In this document: one piece after another, positions 6,034-7,591 of the stretch
Position numbering within the stretch: the stretch's first letter is position 1
Layout: each line of letters begins with the position of its first letter
Assembly (NCBI GenBank): GCA_002441055.1
Contig: DJWR01000117.1
Coordinates: 1 to 7,591 of the forward strand
Source: Caulobacteraceae bacterium UBA6225
GTDB lineage: Bacteria > Pseudomonadota > Alphaproteobacteria > Caulobacterales > Caulobacteraceae
DNA length: 7,591 nucleotides
Direction: 5' to 3'
Program-made: the position numbers and the translations under genes
The notes under the pieces: model-generated
Databases searched by the model: none
The model's input: only the letters and a program-made list of their open reading frames with translations
What the model was told of the DNA's origin: nothing

Positions 6034-7029
6034 CTAGTCGGCCGGGGACAGCGCCAGGGTCACGATCACTGGAAAATGGTCCGACCCCAGGGACGGTCCT
6101 CGCTCGACGCTGACGGTCTTCCAGTCAGCCCCGGCATACACATGGTCGATGGCCAGGAAGGGCAGGGGCATGTGGATGTTCCAGCGCGAAAACGCCATGG
6201 CCGGCCAGGTCAGCATGGAGCGGTTGCGTCGGGTCAGACCCAGCGCCTTATCCTGCCGCCGCAGGGTGAAGGACCAGGGCGTTGAGTTGAAATCGCCGGT
6301 GATGATCAGACGGTCGCGGTCATAGAGCTCGGCGATCTTGGTCAGGCGCAGGCTCTGCTGCTGCTGCGGCCCGGCCGGAATTGGCCAGGTATAGTGCGCC
6401 CCAATGACCGTGAAATCCCCCCCTGGCGCGCCAAAAGTGGCCCGCGTGGCGGGGAAATAGGACCCTTCGCTGACCTTCGGCAGCCCGCCTGAGACCGGTG
6501 CGGCCTTGCTGTAGATGATCACCTCGCAGCGATCGTCGGGATCACAGGTGCGATGGTAATCGCCACGGGATTCCAGGGCGCGCTGGAAGCGGCGGCTGGA
6601 TTCTTCGACGACGATGATGTCCGGATCCTGGGCGACCAGCCAGTCGGCGGTCTCGTCCATGGTCTGGTTGCGGCCGCTCCAGGTGTTCATCTGGATGACC
6701 TTCAGGCGGGCGAGTTCGGCCCCGGCTGAGCCTGATACAGGCTGCGTGTTCCGCATCATTTCCGGCAGGATCAGCAGGCTGGACAGCGCGACGGCCAGGG
6801 CCGCCGCCCCCAGGGTGAAACGCCGTAGCAGGCTCTTGGGCGTCAACGCCGCCATCAGGGCCGAAGCCATGGCCAACACCAGGAAGACCATGGCGAAGTG
6901 GGTGGCGATGTCGAGCCGGTCGCTGAAGCGCCCGCCCTGGGCGGCCAACATGACGAGCGCAGAGCCCACCGCCAGAGCTACGGCGATGTCTTCCAGGATC
7001 CGGGTGATGACGACTCGCACGAGGCCCAT
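6034..7029 (-). CDS. membrane-anchored endonuclease/exonuclease/phosphatase family protein
   Basis: This is a 331-residue protein with three likely N-terminal membrane helices (about 12-30, 42-61 and 71-88) followed by a DNase I-like endonuclease/exonuclease/phosphatase (EEP) domain from about 105 to 328. The metal and catalytic motifs are visible: QMNTW with Asn115, IIVVEE with Glu142/Glu143, GAHYTWP with His212, GDFN with Asp246 and Asn248, AIDHVYAG with Asp295, and GSDHFPV with Asp317 and His318. The enzyme core therefore looks intact. The fold cuts phosphodiester or phosphoester bonds in nucleic acids, lipids or sugars, and the substrate cannot be told from this sequence. With three helices the catalytic domain would probably face the periplasm, which is inferred. 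The start at 7029 is chosen because GAGG (7037-7040) lies 7 bases before it; an in-frame ATG at 7077 would add 16 polar residues with no match to the domain. It is on the opposite strand to its neighbours and splits the cyclophilin-queA order. Confidence 0.9.
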   Translation of the reverse strand: MGLVRVVITRILEDIAVALAVGSALVMLAAQGGRFSDRLDIATHFAMVFLVLAMASALMAALTPKSLLRRFTLGAAALAVALSSLLILPEMMRNTQPVSGSAGAELARLKVIQMNTWSGRNQTMDETADWLVAQDPDIIVVEESSRRFQRALESRGDYHRTCDPDDRCEVIIYSKAAPVSGGLPKVSEGSYFPATRATFGAPGGDFTVIGAHYTWPIPAGPQQQQSLRLTKIAELYDRDRLIITGDFNSTPWSFTLRRQDKALGLTRRNRSMLTWPAMAFSRWNIHMPLPFLAIDHVYAGADWKTVSVERGPSLGSDHFPVIVTLALSPAD

Positions 7030-7036
7030 GGACCCG

Positions 7037-7040
7037 CCTC
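7037..7040 (-). promoter_or_regulatory. ribosome binding site that decides the EEP protein start
   Basis: GAGG on the minus strand, 7 bases before the ATG at 7029. This favours that start over the upstream ATG at 7077. Confidence 0.65.
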
Positions 7041-7056
7041 TAGCATGAGCCTGCGC

Positions 7057-7081
7057 TTGACGCGCGGGGTCTCGCATGGCC
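7057..7081 (+). promoter_or_regulatory. possible queA promoter
   Basis: TTGACGC (7057-7063) is a perfect match to the -35 consensus I recall for Caulobacter. The -10 at the allowed spacing (GCATGGCC, 7074-7081) is poor, so the call is tentative. The divergent gap (7030-7094) must hold promoters for both queA and the EEP gene; I find no convincing one for the latter. Confidence 0.3.
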
Positions 7082-7082
7082 T

Positions 7083-7086
7083 GAGG
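7083..7086 (+). promoter_or_regulatory. ribosome binding site of queA
   Basis: GAGG placed 8 bases before the ATG at 7095, supporting that start. Confidence 0.65.
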
Positions 7087-7094
7087 CGTGTCAC

Positions 7095-7591
7095 ATGAAG
7101 ACCGCCGATTTCGACTTCGATCTGCCCGACAGCGCCATCGCCCTGCGTCCGGCCCAGCCGCGGGACGCCGCGCGCATGCTGCGGGTCATCCCCGGCCAGC
7201 AGCTGGCCGATCTGCAGGTGCGCGACCTGCCCGGAGAACTGCGGGCTGGCGACATCCTGGTGCTGAACGACACCCGGGTGATCCCGGCCAGGCTGAGCGG
7301 CCGCCGGACCCGGGGCGAGAGCGTCGTGGCCGTGGAGGCCACCTTGCACAAGCGGGTCGCGCCCGACCGCTGGAGCGCCTTCATGCGTCCGGGCAAGCGG
7401 CTGGCGCCCGGCGACCGGGTGAGCTTCGGAGAGAGCGAGGACCGCGCCTGCCTGCTGGGCGCGCTCGACGCCACGGTGGTCGAGAAGGGGGAGGGCGGCG
7501 AAATCCTGCTGGCCTTCGACCTGGCGGGGCCGGCCCTGGACGAGGCGATCAAGGCCCGGGGCGCCATGCCCCTGCCGCCCTATATCGCCGC
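7095..7591 (+). CDS. queA: S-adenosylmethionine:tRNA ribosyltransferase-isomerase, N-terminal part
   Basis: QueA moves the ribosyl group of S-adenosylmethionine onto 7-aminomethyl-7-deazaguanine at the wobble position of certain tRNAs, making epoxyqueuosine, the precursor of queuosine. The frame opens with ATG at 7095 and is still open at the window end, giving 165 codons, roughly the first half of a protein usually about 340-360 residues long. Family motifs are in order: DFDLPDSAIALRPAQPRDAARM at the start, GDILVLNDTRVIPARL (about 52-67), WSAFMRPGKRL (about 93-103) and GAMPLPPYIA at the cut end. The start is backed by GAGG 8 bases upstream and by the usual FDLP opening. In many bacteria tgt, the transglycosylase of the step before QueA, follows queA; here it would lie outside the window. 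Divergent from the EEP gene by 65 bases. Confidence 0.96.
   Translation, partial: MKTADFDFDLPDSAIALRPAQPRDAARMLRVIPGQQLADLQVRDLPGELRAGDILVLNDTRVIPARLSGRRTRGESVVAVEATLHKRVAPDRWSAFMRPGKRLAPGDRVSFGESEDRACLLGALDATVVEKGEGGEILLAFDLAGPALDEAIKARGAMPLPPYIA

Noticed and set aside
6356..6367. CTG triplet run
   Set aside because: It only encodes four Gln in a row (222-225) in the EEP protein; too short to be a meaningful repeat.
7030..7077. Longer EEP protein start at 7077
   Set aside because: It would add 16 polar residues with no family match and overlap the queA control region, while the 7029 start has a well-spaced GAGG.
1..7591. New defence system, CRISPR, phage or transposon remnants
   Set aside because: I saw no direct repeat arrays, transposase-like frames, tRNA-linked attachment sites or base-composition breaks; nearly all DNA is explained by known gene families.

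Overview
This is a GC-rich, gene-dense chromosomal window. Third codon positions are mostly G or C. It most resembles an alphaproteobacterium, probably of the Caulobacterales (Caulobacter, Phenylobacterium or relatives). The grounds are the GyrA sequence style, the gene order gyrA - coaD - tandem cyclophilins - queA seen in many alphaproteobacteria, and promoter-like sites that fit the Caulobacter housekeeping sigma consensus. The genus is inference; no rRNA or marker search was possible.

Layout: (1) 1-287, the C-terminal end of a cyanide-insensitive alternative oxidase, + strand. (2) 315-347, a strong hairpin terminator between convergent genes, shaped best for the minus-strand gene. (3) 374-808, a small secreted DUF3617-type protein, minus strand, with a good promoter candidate whose spacer holds a perfect 7+7 palindrome. 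(4) 815-990, a divergent control region for that gene and gyrA. (5) 991-3783, full-length gyrA. (6) 3846-6007, a tight same-strand block: coaD, an NTF2/SnoaL-like protein, a signal-peptide-bearing cyclophilin and a cytoplasmic cyclophilin. Several of these genes overlap at stop/start codons (TGATG), which suggests translational coupling. (7) 6034-7029, minus strand, a membrane-anchored endonuclease/exonuclease/phosphatase-family protein inserted between the cyclophilins and queA. (8) 7095-7591, the start of queA, cut by the window end.

Most of the window is housekeeping: DNA supercoiling (gyrA), coenzyme A synthesis (coaD), proline isomerisation in two compartments (two cyclophilins) and tRNA queuosine modification (queA). 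The accessory genes are the oxidase, the DUF3617 protein, the NTF2-like protein and the EEP protein. I see no mobile element, CRISPR array, tRNA, rRNA or clear new defence system. The points most worth a second look are GyrA residue changes (Met where Escherichia coli has Asp87 in the quinolone pocket; a His in the GyrA box), a TTG start for gyrA without a visible ribosome site, and the palindrome inside the DUF3617 promoter.
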